42,496 nucleotides of DNA. Origin: Bacteroidales bacterium UBA7009 (GTDB taxonomy: Bacteria > Bacteroidota > Bacteroidia > Bacteroidales > Paludibacteraceae). The notes beneath the pieces are model-generated. The model saw only the letters and a list, made by a program, of their open reading frames with translations. It searched no databases and was not told the origin of the DNA. Every line of letters starts with the position of its first letter. The first letter of the stretch is position 1. Where the stretch lies: positions 1,866 to 44,361 of the forward strand of contig DJXH01000064.1 in assembly GCA_002449665.1 (NCBI GenBank), in the 5' to 3' direction. Of the stretch, positions 31,930-39,935 are shown in pieces. A program made the translations under genes and the position numbers.

Positions 31930-32499
31930 TCAGAACAGCCTTACTATGCCGTTTTCTTCTTTGTATCTCTCGCCGGTGGCAGGGCAGACGGCTATATGAT
32001 TGTCGTCAAATTGCAGTTTTTCTCCGTGTCTGCTTACCCAGCCTATGCGGCGTGCCGGATTACCGACCATAAGTGCGTAGGCGGGTACGTCTTTAGTTAC
32101 CACCGAGCCGGCACCTATAAGGCAGTATTCGCCGAGCGTATGTCCGCATACTATGGTGGCGTTGGCTCCTACGGATGCTCCTCGTTTGATTATAGTAGGT
32201 TTATACTCGCTCTTGCGGCTGACGGCGGAGCGGGGATTGAGGACGTTGGTAAAGACCATACTCGGTCCGAGAAAAACATCGTCCTCACATCTTACGCCCG
32301 TATAGACACTGACGTTGTTCTGTATCTTGCAGTTTCTGCCGAGAACCACATCGGGGGATATGACCACGTTCTGACCTATGTTGCAGTCCTCGCCTATTTT
32401 GCAGCCGGACATAATGTGGCTGAAGTGCCAAATCTTGGTGCCGTTGCCTATCTCGCAACCTTCGTCTATATACGAACTCTCGTGCTTGAAGTAACTCAT
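31930..32499 (-). CDS. Left-handed beta-helix acyltransferase, WlbB/WbpD-like
   Basis: 189 residues of hexapeptide repeats (IGNGTKIWHFSHI, IGEDCNIGQNV, VLGRNCKIQNNVSVY) with the GPSMVFTNVLNPRS loop and GANATIVCG/YALMVGNPAR segments. These are characteristic of acetyl-CoA-dependent N-acetyltransferases that acetylate a 3-amino-2,3-dideoxy sugar (UDP-GlcNAc3NA pathway of B-band or A-band LPS). The other pathway genes are not in this window. It sits between rseP (24-bp gap) and the TonB receptor (17-bp gap), unlike its usual place in an O-antigen cluster. Confidence 0.85.
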   Translation of the reverse strand: MSYFKHESSYIDEGCEIGNGTKIWHFSHIMSGCKIGEDCNIGQNVVISPDVVLGRNCKIQNNVSVYTGVRCEDDVFLGPSMVFTNVLNPRSAVSRKSEYKPTIIKRGASVGANATIVCGHTLGEYCLIGAGSVVTKDVPAYALMVGNPARRIGWVSRHGEKLQFDDNHIAVCPATGERYKEENGIVRLF

Positions 32500-32523
32500 A
32501 TTGTCAGTTGTTAAGGTTTGTCG

Positions 32524-33966
32524 TTATCTGAACAGCCATTTAATCAGGTCATTGCCGTTGGCGAGTATGAGCAGTCCCATCAGCAGCACCCAACCGACGG
32601 TGTTGGCTTTTTCGAGGAACTTGTCGCTCGGCTGTTTGCGTGTTATCATCTCAACGAGCAGGAAGAGCAGGTAGCCGCCGTCGAGAGCCGGGATAGGCAG
32701 GAAGTTCATAAAAGCGAGTATGAGCGAGAGTATGCCCGTCATCTCCCAAAAGGCTACCCAATCCCACATCTTGGGGAACATCTGACCTATCGCGCCGAAG
32801 CCGCCGAGCGATTGTGCACCCTCTTTGGAGAAGACGAGGCGGAACTGCTTGACGTACATCTTGAGGTAGTCCCAGCCGAAACGTATGCCGGCGGGTATGG
32901 ACTCCCAAAAACCATAGTCTTTGTGCTCTACTTCGTAGTAACTCAGTTTGCTTTTTGCCACCACTCCGAGTTTGCACTGGTCGCCAAGGAAGACGATAGC
33001 GGTCATAGACTGTCCCTCGCGGCTGAAACTTATCTCCACGCTGTCGCAGGGGTGGTGTTGCAGTTCTGTGGAAACCATCACGTAGCACGGCGTTTCCACT
33101 CCGCCTACCGCCGTTATGCTGTCGCCTTTGCGAAGGTCGGCAATGCTTGCCACGGTGCCGTCAAAAACGGTGTCGATGACAAACGGATAAAATTCGCTGA
33201 TAAGTACGTATCTGTTCTTTACGTAGTATTGGTCTTGTCTTGCTTTGTCTCTTTCTTGGCGGTCAAACTCGTTTTGGAAAGCGAGGTAGCGGTTGCCGAG
33301 GTCAGGCGACATAGTGAGTCTTACCGTGTCTTTTCCGCGCAGGACGGTTACATCCTGCTTGCCTTCTATTATAAGCCATTGTACTACGTTGCCGAGTGTT
33401 TCCGGTTCTGTGCCGTTGATGGAGATAATCTTGTCCTGCTGCTTAAAGCCTTCATCAAGCAGTATGTCGGAGTAGTAAAGTCCGCTGTCTATGTTGCGTA
33501 GCGGCATCGTGTCGGTGCCCTCGGAGAAGATGAGCATAGAGAAGATACACAGAGCCGCTATGAAGTTCACCGTTATGCCGCCTGCTATGATAAGGAACCG
33601 TTGAAAGACGTTCTTTGAGCGGAACTCCCACGGCTGCGGCTCTTTCTGCAGTTGGTCTGCACTGTGTGTCTCGTCCACCATCCCGGCTATGGCGCAGTAG
33701 CCGCCGAAGGGAATCCAGCCTATGCCCCACTCGGTCTTGTCGGGGTGTTTGCCCCATTCGTCATCTTCGGTAGTGGTGGGGGCGAAGAAACGGACATGCC
33801 ATTTGCCGTCAAATCTCTTGGCTTTGACAATGGAGAACTTATAGTCGAAGAATAGGTAGAATTTCTCCACTCTCACTTTGAACAGTCGCGCAAAGGCAAA
33901 GTGTCCGAACTCGTGAATGATTACGAGAAAACTGAGGGCGAGTATGAGTTGAAGCAGTTGTATCAT
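32524..33966 (-). CDS. rseP: RIP metalloprotease RseP (site-2 protease)
   Basis: Intramembrane zinc protease that cleaves transmembrane segments of anti-sigma factors and leftover signal peptides. The zinc motif HEFGH is at residues 18-22 in the first helix and LDGG at 428-431 in a late helix. The centre carries PDZ-like regions (about 200-310, with GTVASIADLRKGDSI). The 480-residue length is typical for Bacteroidetes. Its ATG overlaps the dxr stop (33963-33966), a widespread dxr-rseP pairing. Confidence 0.95.
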   Translation of the reverse strand: MIQLLQLILALSFLVIIHEFGHFAFARLFKVRVEKFYLFFDYKFSIVKAKRFDGKWHVRFFAPTTTEDDEWGKHPDKTEWGIGWIPFGGYCAIAGMVDETHSADQLQKEPQPWEFRSKNVFQRFLIIAGGITVNFIAALCIFSMLIFSEGTDTMPLRNIDSGLYYSDILLDEGFKQQDKIISINGTEPETLGNVVQWLIIEGKQDVTVLRGKDTVRLTMSPDLGNRYLAFQNEFDRQERDKARQDQYYVKNRYVLISEFYPFVIDTVFDGTVASIADLRKGDSITAVGGVETPCYVMVSTELQHHPCDSVEISFSREGQSMTAIVFLGDQCKLGVVAKSKLSYYEVEHKDYGFWESIPAGIRFGWDYLKMYVKQFRLVFSKEGAQSLGGFGAIGQMFPKMWDWVAFWEMTGILSLILAFMNFLPIPALDGGYLLFLLVEMITRKQPSDKFLEKANTVGWVLLMGLLILANGNDLIKWLFR

Positions 33967-35114
33967 TGTATAAAGTTTTTTGCTATTCGGCGAGCCTCTG
34001 TATCGGTCTTTACGTAGTCTTCATACGTCGGCTTGCCGATATAGGTTGTTTTTGCCATTGTTTGTTCTATTATTTCGGGTATTTGCATAAAGCCGCACCT
34101 GCCTTCCCTGAAAGCGAGGTTGGCTATCTCGTTGGCAGCATTGAGCGTGCAAGGGACGTTGCCGCCGCGCGATATGGCTTCGTATGCTAACCTCAGGCAC
34201 GGAAAACGCTCCGTGTCGGGCTTGAGGAAAGTGAGTGAGGCTATCTTGTTAAGGTCTAATCTTTCCGCTTTACTTTCAAGGCGTTCCGGGTAGGATAGGG
34301 CGTATTGTATGGGCAGGTGCATATCCGGCGTACCGAGTTGGGCTTTCACGGCTCCGTCTTTGTATTGCACAGCCGAGTGGATGATAGACTGCGGGTGTAC
34401 TATCACCTCTATTTGGTCGTATCTCACGCCGAACAGCCACTTGGCTTCTATCACCTCAAAGCCTTTGTTCATCATCGTGGCGGAGTCTATCGTTATCTTC
34501 GCTCCCATTTCCCAGTTGGGGTGTCGCAGTGCTTGGGCAGCCGTTACCTGTTGCAGTTGTTCGCGGCTGTGGTGGAGAAAGGGCCCGCCGCTTGCGGTGA
34601 GAATGATTTTTTCTACGCTGTTTATGTCTTCTCCCGCGAGCGACTGGAAGATGGCAGAGTGTTCGCTGTCCACGGGCAGCACGGCTGCTTTGTTCTCTAT
34701 GGTGAGCCTCTCTATCAGTTCGCCTGCCACTACAAGCGTCTCTTTGTTGGCAAGTGCTATCGTCTTTCCCGATCGTATGGCTGCTATGGTGGGGCGCAGA
34801 CCGGCGTAGCCTACCATTGCCGCCACCACAATATCTATCTCTGCTGCCGTTACGATGTCCGCTATCGCATCTGCGCCTGCCCACACTTTGATGTCAGTGT
34901 CAGCAAGTGCTGTTTTCAGGTCTTCGTAGCGGGTTTCGTCGGCTATACAGACGGCGGCAGGGGCAAACTCACGAGCTTGGACGGCAAGCAGTTCAACGCT
35001 CGTGTTCGCCACAAGACAATAGACTTCGTATCTGTCTTTATGGGCGCGCACTATATCAAGCGTTTGCGTACCTATGGAGCCGGTGCTGCCTAATATCGCT
35101 AATCGTTTTTTCAC
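33963..35114 (-). CDS. dxr: 1-deoxy-D-xylulose-5-phosphate reductoisomerase
   Basis: Second step of the MEP isoprenoid pathway: rearranges and reduces DXP to MEP with NADPH. The 383-residue protein shows the dinucleotide motif LGSTGSIG (residues 8-15), LANKETLV, the metal-binding PVDSEHSAIFQ and the flexible-loop region before MNKGFEVIEA. The length is normal. The start codon is GTG (complement of 35112-35114), with no in-frame ATG nearby. It overlaps rseP by 4 bp and follows the M23-like gene by 9 bp. Confidence 0.96.
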   Translation of the reverse strand: MKKRLAILGSTGSIGTQTLDIVRAHKDRYEVYCLVANTSVELLAVQAREFAPAAVCIADETRYEDLKTALADTDIKVWAGADAIADIVTAAEIDIVVAAMVGYAGLRPTIAAIRSGKTIALANKETLVVAGELIERLTIENKAAVLPVDSEHSAIFQSLAGEDINSVEKIILTASGGPFLHHSREQLQQVTAAQALRHPNWEMGAKITIDSATMMNKGFEVIEAKWLFGVRYDQIEVIVHPQSIIHSAVQYKDGAVKAQLGTPDMHLPIQYALSYPERLESKAERLDLNKIASLTFLKPDTERFPCLRLAYEAISRGGNVPCTLNAANEIANLAFREGRCGFMQIPEIIEQTMAKTTYIGKPTYEDYVKTDTEARRIAKNFIQ

Positions 35115-35123
35115 TGTCTGTTT

Positions 35124-35960
35124 TTAGAATACTATTACTTCTTCGGGGTTGATGTTCTTGCCGTTCTGCCATAGTTCAAAACTCAACGGAAACTCCTTGC
35201 TTGCAAGTGCTATGCTTTCGCCTGCTTTGACGGCATCACCCGTTTTTTTCATCACTCTGCCTGCGTGGCGGTAAACGCTTATATACGACGAGTGTTGCAG
35301 CATAAGGGTGTAGGTGTTGTCTATCTCGTAGTTCACATATACCACCACTCCTGCAAGCACGGCTGTAATATTCTCGTTGTCAGGTGTCTTGATGTCTATA
35401 CCGAAGTCGCCGCTTTGCGGATTGTAGTGTCTTACTACCACGCCGCTTGCCGGACGGAAAAGGGTATATACGGGAGTGTTCTGCTGAATGTCAAAGAGTT
35501 GAAAACTGTTTTTCTCTTTCTCTTCATATTGTGCCATAAACTCCTGTGTAGCCTCGTTCTTGGCTTCAAGCAGTTGTTCGCGCATCACCACCTCTATGGA
35601 GTCAAGCGGCTGAATGGTGTCTGTAGCCACTTCGCCCGACATAACGAGTTTTATCAGGTCTAAGTAATTGTGTTGCAGTGCCATCTCGTTTTGCAGGGAG
35701 TCCATACGCTCCGTTGCAGATACGAGTTGCTGCCTGAGGTCTTCGGAGTAACCCGGCAGGATATGGCGGATAGGGGTGTAGATGATAAGTGCGGAGAGCA
35801 GACCCACCGTCAGCAGGAACATAAGCGTGGTTATGGTCAATGCGCCGAGCCAACTGAGACGCACGTGCCAACTCTCTGCAAGTGTGTCTTCATGCAGAAC
35901 GCTCAGGCGGTACTTACGGCTGATACGCTTCCAAAAACTGTCTTTCTTCTCTTCTGCCAT
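35124..35960 (-). CDS. M23/LytM-domain membrane protein, catalytically degenerate
   Basis: 278 residues from the ATG at 35960 (a longer frame would start from TTG at 35975). A cytoplasmic N-terminus, one membrane helix (about 40-65) and a coiled-coil-like region lead to a C-terminal LytM fold (about 160-278). The canonical zinc ligands are missing: HxxxD is DFGID, so the His is Asp while the Asp remains, and the HLHFE motif is PLSFE, with a shortened loop before it. The fold core (AVLAGVVVY, YISVYRHAG, INPEEVIVF) is intact. By analogy with degenerate LytM factors such as EnvC, it may regulate another cell-wall hydrolase; that is inference. Confidence 0.85.
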   Translation of the reverse strand: MAEEKKDSFWKRISRKYRLSVLHEDTLAESWHVRLSWLGALTITTLMFLLTVGLLSALIIYTPIRHILPGYSEDLRQQLVSATERMDSLQNEMALQHNYLDLIKLVMSGEVATDTIQPLDSIEVVMREQLLEAKNEATQEFMAQYEEKEKNSFQLFDIQQNTPVYTLFRPASGVVVRHYNPQSGDFGIDIKTPDNENITAVLAGVVVYVNYEIDNTYTLMLQHSSYISVYRHAGRVMKKTGDAVKAGESIALASKEFPLSFELWQNGKNINPEEVIVF

Positions 35961-35971
35961 CTGCAAACTTG

Positions 35972-35992
35972 TCAATTATCAATTATCAATTA
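35972..35992 (-). repeat. 7-bp tandem array between fumarase and M23-like genes
   Basis: Three perfect TAATTGA units on the minus strand (TCAATTA on plus). The array contains the last codons and the TGA of the fumarase gene and ends 11 bp before the ATG at 35960. Confidence 0.85.
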
Positions 35993-37637
35993 TCGTGCAG
36001 CCCGTGCAGGGTTTGAGTTGTTTGAAGAAATCATTACCCTTATCGTCAACGAGAATGAAGGCGGGGAAGTTCTCCACTTGTATTTCCCATATCGCTTCCA
36101 TACCGAGTTCCGGATACTCTACGCAGCGAATTGACTTGATGTTCTCCTGTGCGAGTATGGCTGCCGGTCCGCCTATGGAGCCGAGGTAGAAACCTCCGTG
36201 TTTTTTGCAGGCTTCCGTTACGTCAATAGAGCGGTTGCCTTTGGCTAGCATAATAAGGCTGCCGCCTTTGCTCTGAAACTCGTCCACGTATGGATCCATA
36301 CGCCCTGCCGTGGTCGGACCCATAGAGCCGCAAGGCATACCTTTGGGGGTCTTGGCAGGACCGGCATAGTAGATCGGGTGGTTCTTCATATACTCCGGCA
36401 TCGGCTCGCCTGCATCAAGTCTTGCTTTGAGTTTGGCATGGGCGATGTCGCGACCCACTATGATGGTGCCGTTGAGGCTCAGGCGTGTGCCTATGGGGTA
36501 TTGGGTCAGTATGGCGCATACGTCTTTCATCGGCCGGTTGAGGTCAATACGTACTGCCTCGCCCTCGCCTTGGCTGCGCAGCTGTGCCGGAATGAGTTCG
36601 CCCGGGTTGGTGTCCATCTTCTCTATCCAAATACCGTCTTTGTTTATCTTGCATTTGATGTTGCGGTCGGCAGAGCAACTCACACCCAAGCCTATCGGGC
36701 AACTTGCGCCGTGCCTCGGCAGACGTATAACGCGCACATCGTGAGCCATATACTTGCCGCCGAACTGCGCACCGAGACCAATCTTATAAGCCTCTTGGAG
36801 CAGGCGTTTTTCAAGTTCTACATCTCTGAAAGCACGACCGGAAGCATTGCCTGTGGTAGGCAGAGAGTCGTAGTAGTGGGTTGATGCGAGTTTGACTGTC
36901 AGCAGGTTCTTCTCTGCCGAAGTACCGCCTATCACTATGGCTATGTGATATGGAGGACAAGCAGCCGTACCGAGACTCTTCATTTTCTCCACGAGGAAAG
37001 GTATGAGTGTGCCTTCGTTCTGTATGCGGGCTTTGGTCTCTTGGTAGAGGTAGGTCTTGTTTGCGCTGCCGCCGCCTTTGGTTACGCATAGGAATCGGTA
37101 TTCCATCCCTTCCGTGGCTTCAATGTCTATCTGAGCAGGCAGGTTGCATTTGGTGTTCACCTCCTCGTACATACTGAGCGGCGCGTTCTGCGAGTAGCGC
37201 AGGTTCTCTTCGGTGTAGGTCTTATATACGCCTTCGCTCAGCGCCTCTTCGTCGCTGCGTTCGCCCGTGCGGTCGTAAGTCCAGACTTGCTGACCTTTCT
37301 CGCCGTGGATGATAGCCGTGCCGGTGTCTTGGCAGAGAGGCAGTTTGCCCTTGGCTGCCACTTCGGCGTTGCGAAGGAAAGTGAGGGCTACATATTTGTC
37401 GTTGGCAGATGCCTCGGGGTCGCGCAGAATCTTGGCAACCTGCTCGTTATGGGAGCGGCGGAGAAGAAAACTGACATCACGGAAGGCGGCGTTGGCCATA
37501 CGAGCAAGTCCCTCTTTCTCTATTTTGAGGATAGGCTTGCCTTCAAACTCGCTTACTGAGACATAGTCTTTGGTCAGCAGATAGTATTCAGTCTCGTCCT
37601 TACCGAGCTGAAACATCGGTTCATACTTATAATCCAT
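35979..37637 (-). CDS. Class I fumarate hydratase
   Basis: Interconverts fumarate and malate with an oxygen-sensitive [4Fe-4S] cluster. At 552 residues (ATG at 37637) it is the one-chain form joining alpha and beta parts. Cluster ligand candidates are Cys102 (LPLCQDTGTA), the Cys in TAACPPYHIA and the Cys in VSCSADRN. The beta-part SMGPTTAGRMDPYVD is the substrate segment. It heads eleven leftward genes behind a perfect promoter. Its last codons are encoded by a 7-bp tandem array, so the IIDN C-terminus is repeat-derived. An upstream start at 37715 would overlap the promoter and is rejected. Confidence 0.95.
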   Translation of the reverse strand: MDYKYEPMFQLGKDETEYYLLTKDYVSVSEFEGKPILKIEKEGLARMANAAFRDVSFLLRRSHNEQVAKILRDPEASANDKYVALTFLRNAEVAAKGKLPLCQDTGTAIIHGEKGQQVWTYDRTGERSDEEALSEGVYKTYTEENLRYSQNAPLSMYEEVNTKCNLPAQIDIEATEGMEYRFLCVTKGGGSANKTYLYQETKARIQNEGTLIPFLVEKMKSLGTAACPPYHIAIVIGGTSAEKNLLTVKLASTHYYDSLPTTGNASGRAFRDVELEKRLLQEAYKIGLGAQFGGKYMAHDVRVIRLPRHGASCPIGLGVSCSADRNIKCKINKDGIWIEKMDTNPGELIPAQLRSQGEGEAVRIDLNRPMKDVCAILTQYPIGTRLSLNGTIIVGRDIAHAKLKARLDAGEPMPEYMKNHPIYYAGPAKTPKGMPCGSMGPTTAGRMDPYVDEFQSKGGSLIMLAKGNRSIDVTEACKKHGGFYLGSIGGPAAILAQENIKSIRCVEYPELGMEAIWEIQVENFPAFILVDDKGNDFFKQLKPCTGCTIIDN

Positions 37638-37674
37638 AATTTCTATTTTTGGCAAAATATTATTATTTAGCCCA

Positions 37675-37706
37675 CAAAGGTACGATATTATACTTGATTG
37701 TGCAAA
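37675..37706 (-). promoter_or_regulatory. Promoter of the fumarase operon
   Basis: Minus-strand TTTG (37703-37706), 20 bp, TACCTTTG (37675-37682), 37 bp above the ATG. No other convincing promoter is visible between here and 25744. Confidence 0.85.
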
Positions 37707-37752
37707 TATCTGCATATTTTTGCAAAAAAATCATTTTTTTTTCAATCTGTGG

Positions 37753-37781
37753 TTTGCACTCGGATATATGTTGTACCTTTG
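37753..37781 (+). promoter_or_regulatory. Promoter of the 5-alpha-reductase-like/OYE operon
   Basis: TTTG (37753-37756), 17 bp, TACCTTTG (37774-37781). The short spacing is off optimum. Transcription from here would begin about 30 bp before the ATG at 37820. Confidence 0.65.
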
Positions 37782-37819
37782 CCAAATATTGTAAAATGCC
37801 TAATTATTCGTATTTGCTT

Positions 37820-38605
37820 ATGGAACTAACTACTCTCGACCAATTTTGGAATCTGTGTTTCCTTATTTCGCTTATAGGCTTTGTGGTCTTTGTCGCTCTT
37901 TATCACATAGACGCAGGCTACGGCAAGATGATTTCCGACAAGTGGGGACCGACACTCAACAACCGCATCGGCTGGATGCTTATGGAGATGCCCGTGTTCG
38001 TGGTGATGATTTTCCTTTGGGGTAAGTCAGCAGTGCGTTTCGAGTCGCCCTACTGGGTGTTCTTCCTTATCTTCCAGACCCACTATTTCCAGCGGTCTTT
38101 TATCTTCCCCTTCCTTATCAAAGGCAACTCGAAGATGCCGTTTTCCATTATGATTCTGTCTATTATTTGGAACGTGATAAACGGCTATATACAAGGCTAT
38201 TGGCTTTTCCATCTCGCGCCAAAGTACTTCCCCTATGCCGCCGACTGGCTCTGCTCATGGCAGTTTATCACCGGCGTTTGTATTTTCGCTTTGGGTATGA
38301 TTATCAATATCCATTCCGACTATGTTATCCGCCATCTGCGTAAGCCAGGAGATACTAAACACTACCTGCCGCGCAAAGGACTGTATCGGTTTGTAACGTC
38401 TGCCAACTATTTCGGAGAGATAGTGGAGTGGTTAGGCTGGACTATTCTCACGTGGTCATGGGCGGGACTTGTCTTCTTCTGGTTCACCTGCTGCAACCTT
38501 ATCCCGCGCTCCAACTCCATCTACAACAAGTATAAAGCCGAGTTTGCTGACGAGTTTGACGCTTGCCGCCCTCGTCTCAAGCGCATCTTCCCCTTCATCT
38601 ACTAA
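37820..38605 (+). CDS. Steroid 5-alpha-reductase family membrane protein (SRD5A-like)
   Basis: 261 residues with about six membrane helices. The C-terminal third matches the family core closely: HSDYVIRHLRKPGD, LPRKGLYRFVTSANYFGEIVEW, a WSWAGLVFFWFT helix and PRSNSIYNKYKAEF, ending IFPFIY. Members reduce the C4-C5 double bond of 3-oxo-delta4 steroids, or similar enones, with NADPH in the membrane. I start at the ATG at 37820; an ATG at 37796 is only about 14 bp after the -7 box. The next gene encodes an OYE-family reductase, so two enone reductases of different fold share a transcript. The steroid or bile-acid substrate is inferred. Confidence 0.85.
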   Translation: MELTTLDQFWNLCFLISLIGFVVFVALYHIDAGYGKMISDKWGPTLNNRIGWMLMEMPVFVVMIFLWGKSAVRFESPYWVFFLIFQTHYFQRSFIFPFLIKGNSKMPFSIMILSIIWNVINGYIQGYWLFHLAPKYFPYAADWLCSWQFITGVCIFALGMIINIHSDYVIRHLRKPGDTKHYLPRKGLYRFVTSANYFGEIVEWLGWTILTWSWAGLVFFWFTCCNLIPRSNSIYNKYKAEFADEFDACRPRLKRIFPFIY

Positions 38606-38624
38606 CTTCCAACTTCCAACTTCA
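38604..38624 (+). repeat. 7-bp tandem array between the two reductase genes
   Basis: AACTTCC, AACTTCC, AACTTCA run from inside the TAA of the first gene to 5 bp before the ATG at 38629, again replacing a ribosome-binding site. Confidence 0.85.
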
Positions 38625-38628
38625 AACT

Positions 38629-39885
38629 ATGTCAGAACTATTCACACCATACACCCTCGGTCCTATTACGCTTCGCAACCGTTTTATTCGTTCTGCCGCT
38701 TTTGAGAATATGTGTACAGGCAATATCCCATCCAAGGCTCTGCACGACTATCACGTTAGCGTGGCACGCGGCGGAGTGGGGATGACTACGGTGGCATACT
38801 GCGCCGTGGATCTGAGCGGAGTGAGTTTTGACGGACAACTGTATGTCCGTCCCGAGGCTCTTCCGGGGCTCAAACAACTTACAGACGATGTTCACGCCGC
38901 AGGTTCTAAAGCGAGTATTCAACTCGGGCACTGCGGCAATATGACACATTTCTATACCTGCAAGTGTATGCCCGTCAGTGCTTCCACCGGCTTTAATCTC
39001 TATAGTCCCACTCTGCATCGTCATCTTAAGAAAGATGAGATACATACGCTTGTCCATAAATTCGGCGAAGCTGTAGATTTCTGCCGTGAGGCGGGGTTTG
39101 ACTGTGTGGAGATTCACGCAGGTCATTCGTATCTTATTTCGCAGTTCCTCGCTTCGCGCACTAATCGCCGAAGAGACGAATACGGCGGAAGTTTTGAAAA
39201 TCGCGTCCGATTCCTTAGTGAAGTGCTTGACGAGGTCATGCTCCACGCTGGCAGCGATATGGCGGTGGTGGTCAAGACCAATATGTGGGACGACTGCCGC
39301 GGCGGCGTAACGCTTGAAGAAGGTATCAAAGTGGCAAAAGAGATAGCCCGCCATAAGGTTCACGGAATCATCCTTTCCGGCGGTACGGTGAGCTCATCGC
39401 CTATGACCATACTCGGCGGGGCCATGCCTGTCAAGACGCTTGCACACTATATGCCGATGTCCACTTTCTGGTGGCTTAAAGCAGCACTGCATATTCCCGG
39501 TGTCGGACCTCTCATGATGCCTACGCAGCCGTTCCGCGAACTGTATTTTATGGAGAAAGCCAAAATCTTCCAAAAGGAAATTACAGACACTCCGCTTATC
39601 TATGTAGGCGGAGTGCAGTCGGGCGACAACTGCCAAACCATTATGGACGAGGGCTTTCCGCTCTTCCAACTCGCACACGTGCTTATCAAAGACCCTGCCT
39701 TTGTCAATCACGTTCAAGCCGACCCGCATTACAGCCCTCATTGCGGAAGATCCAACTACTGTGTCGGACGTATGTACACCAAGGATATGAAATGCCACGA
39801 GTGTGTCCTGCGTGACGGCGAAACAATACCCGACAACCTTATGAAGGAAATATCCCGCTTGGAAGCCAAAGCCGCAAAACGTTGA
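38629..39885 (+). CDS. Old Yellow Enzyme family NADH:flavin oxidoreductase
   Basis: 418-residue FMN TIM-barrel that reduces activated C=C bonds. It shows LFTPYTLGPITLRNRFIRSA at the start, the substrate-binding His pair in IHAGHSYL, then SQFLASRTNRRRDEYGGSFENR, and a phosphate-binding YVGGVQSGD segment. A C-terminal Cys cluster (HCGRSNYC, then CHEC, roughly residues 371-388) replaces the Fe-S motif of the longer dienoyl-CoA-reductase-like members and could bind metal. The second FAD/NAD domain of those enzymes is absent. OYE-type reductases include steroid 5-beta-reductases of gut bacteria; pairing with a 5-alpha-reductase-like gene makes a similar substrate plausible. Confidence 0.88.
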   Translation: MSELFTPYTLGPITLRNRFIRSAAFENMCTGNIPSKALHDYHVSVARGGVGMTTVAYCAVDLSGVSFDGQLYVRPEALPGLKQLTDDVHAAGSKASIQLGHCGNMTHFYTCKCMPVSASTGFNLYSPTLHRHLKKDEIHTLVHKFGEAVDFCREAGFDCVEIHAGHSYLISQFLASRTNRRRDEYGGSFENRVRFLSEVLDEVMLHAGSDMAVVVKTNMWDDCRGGVTLEEGIKVAKEIARHKVHGIILSGGTVSSSPMTILGGAMPVKTLAHYMPMSTFWWLKAALHIPGVGPLMMPTQPFRELYFMEKAKIFQKEITDTPLIYVGGVQSGDNCQTIMDEGFPLFQLAHVLIKDPAFVNHVQADPHYSPHCGRSNYCVGRMYTKDMKCHECVLRDGETIPDNLMKEISRLEAKAAKR

Positions 39886-39935
39886 GCAATAACATAACAT
39901 ATATTTTTTTATTCATATCTATTGGATACATTTTT

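Noticed and set aside
32518..33501. 327-codon open frame on the plus strand
   Set aside because: Antisense to rseP, with a composition unlike real proteins; the minus-strand frame has the HEFGH and LDGG motifs.
34305..35093. 262-codon plus-strand frame
   Set aside because: Antisense shadow of dxr; rich in Cys, His and Tyr with no recognisable domain.
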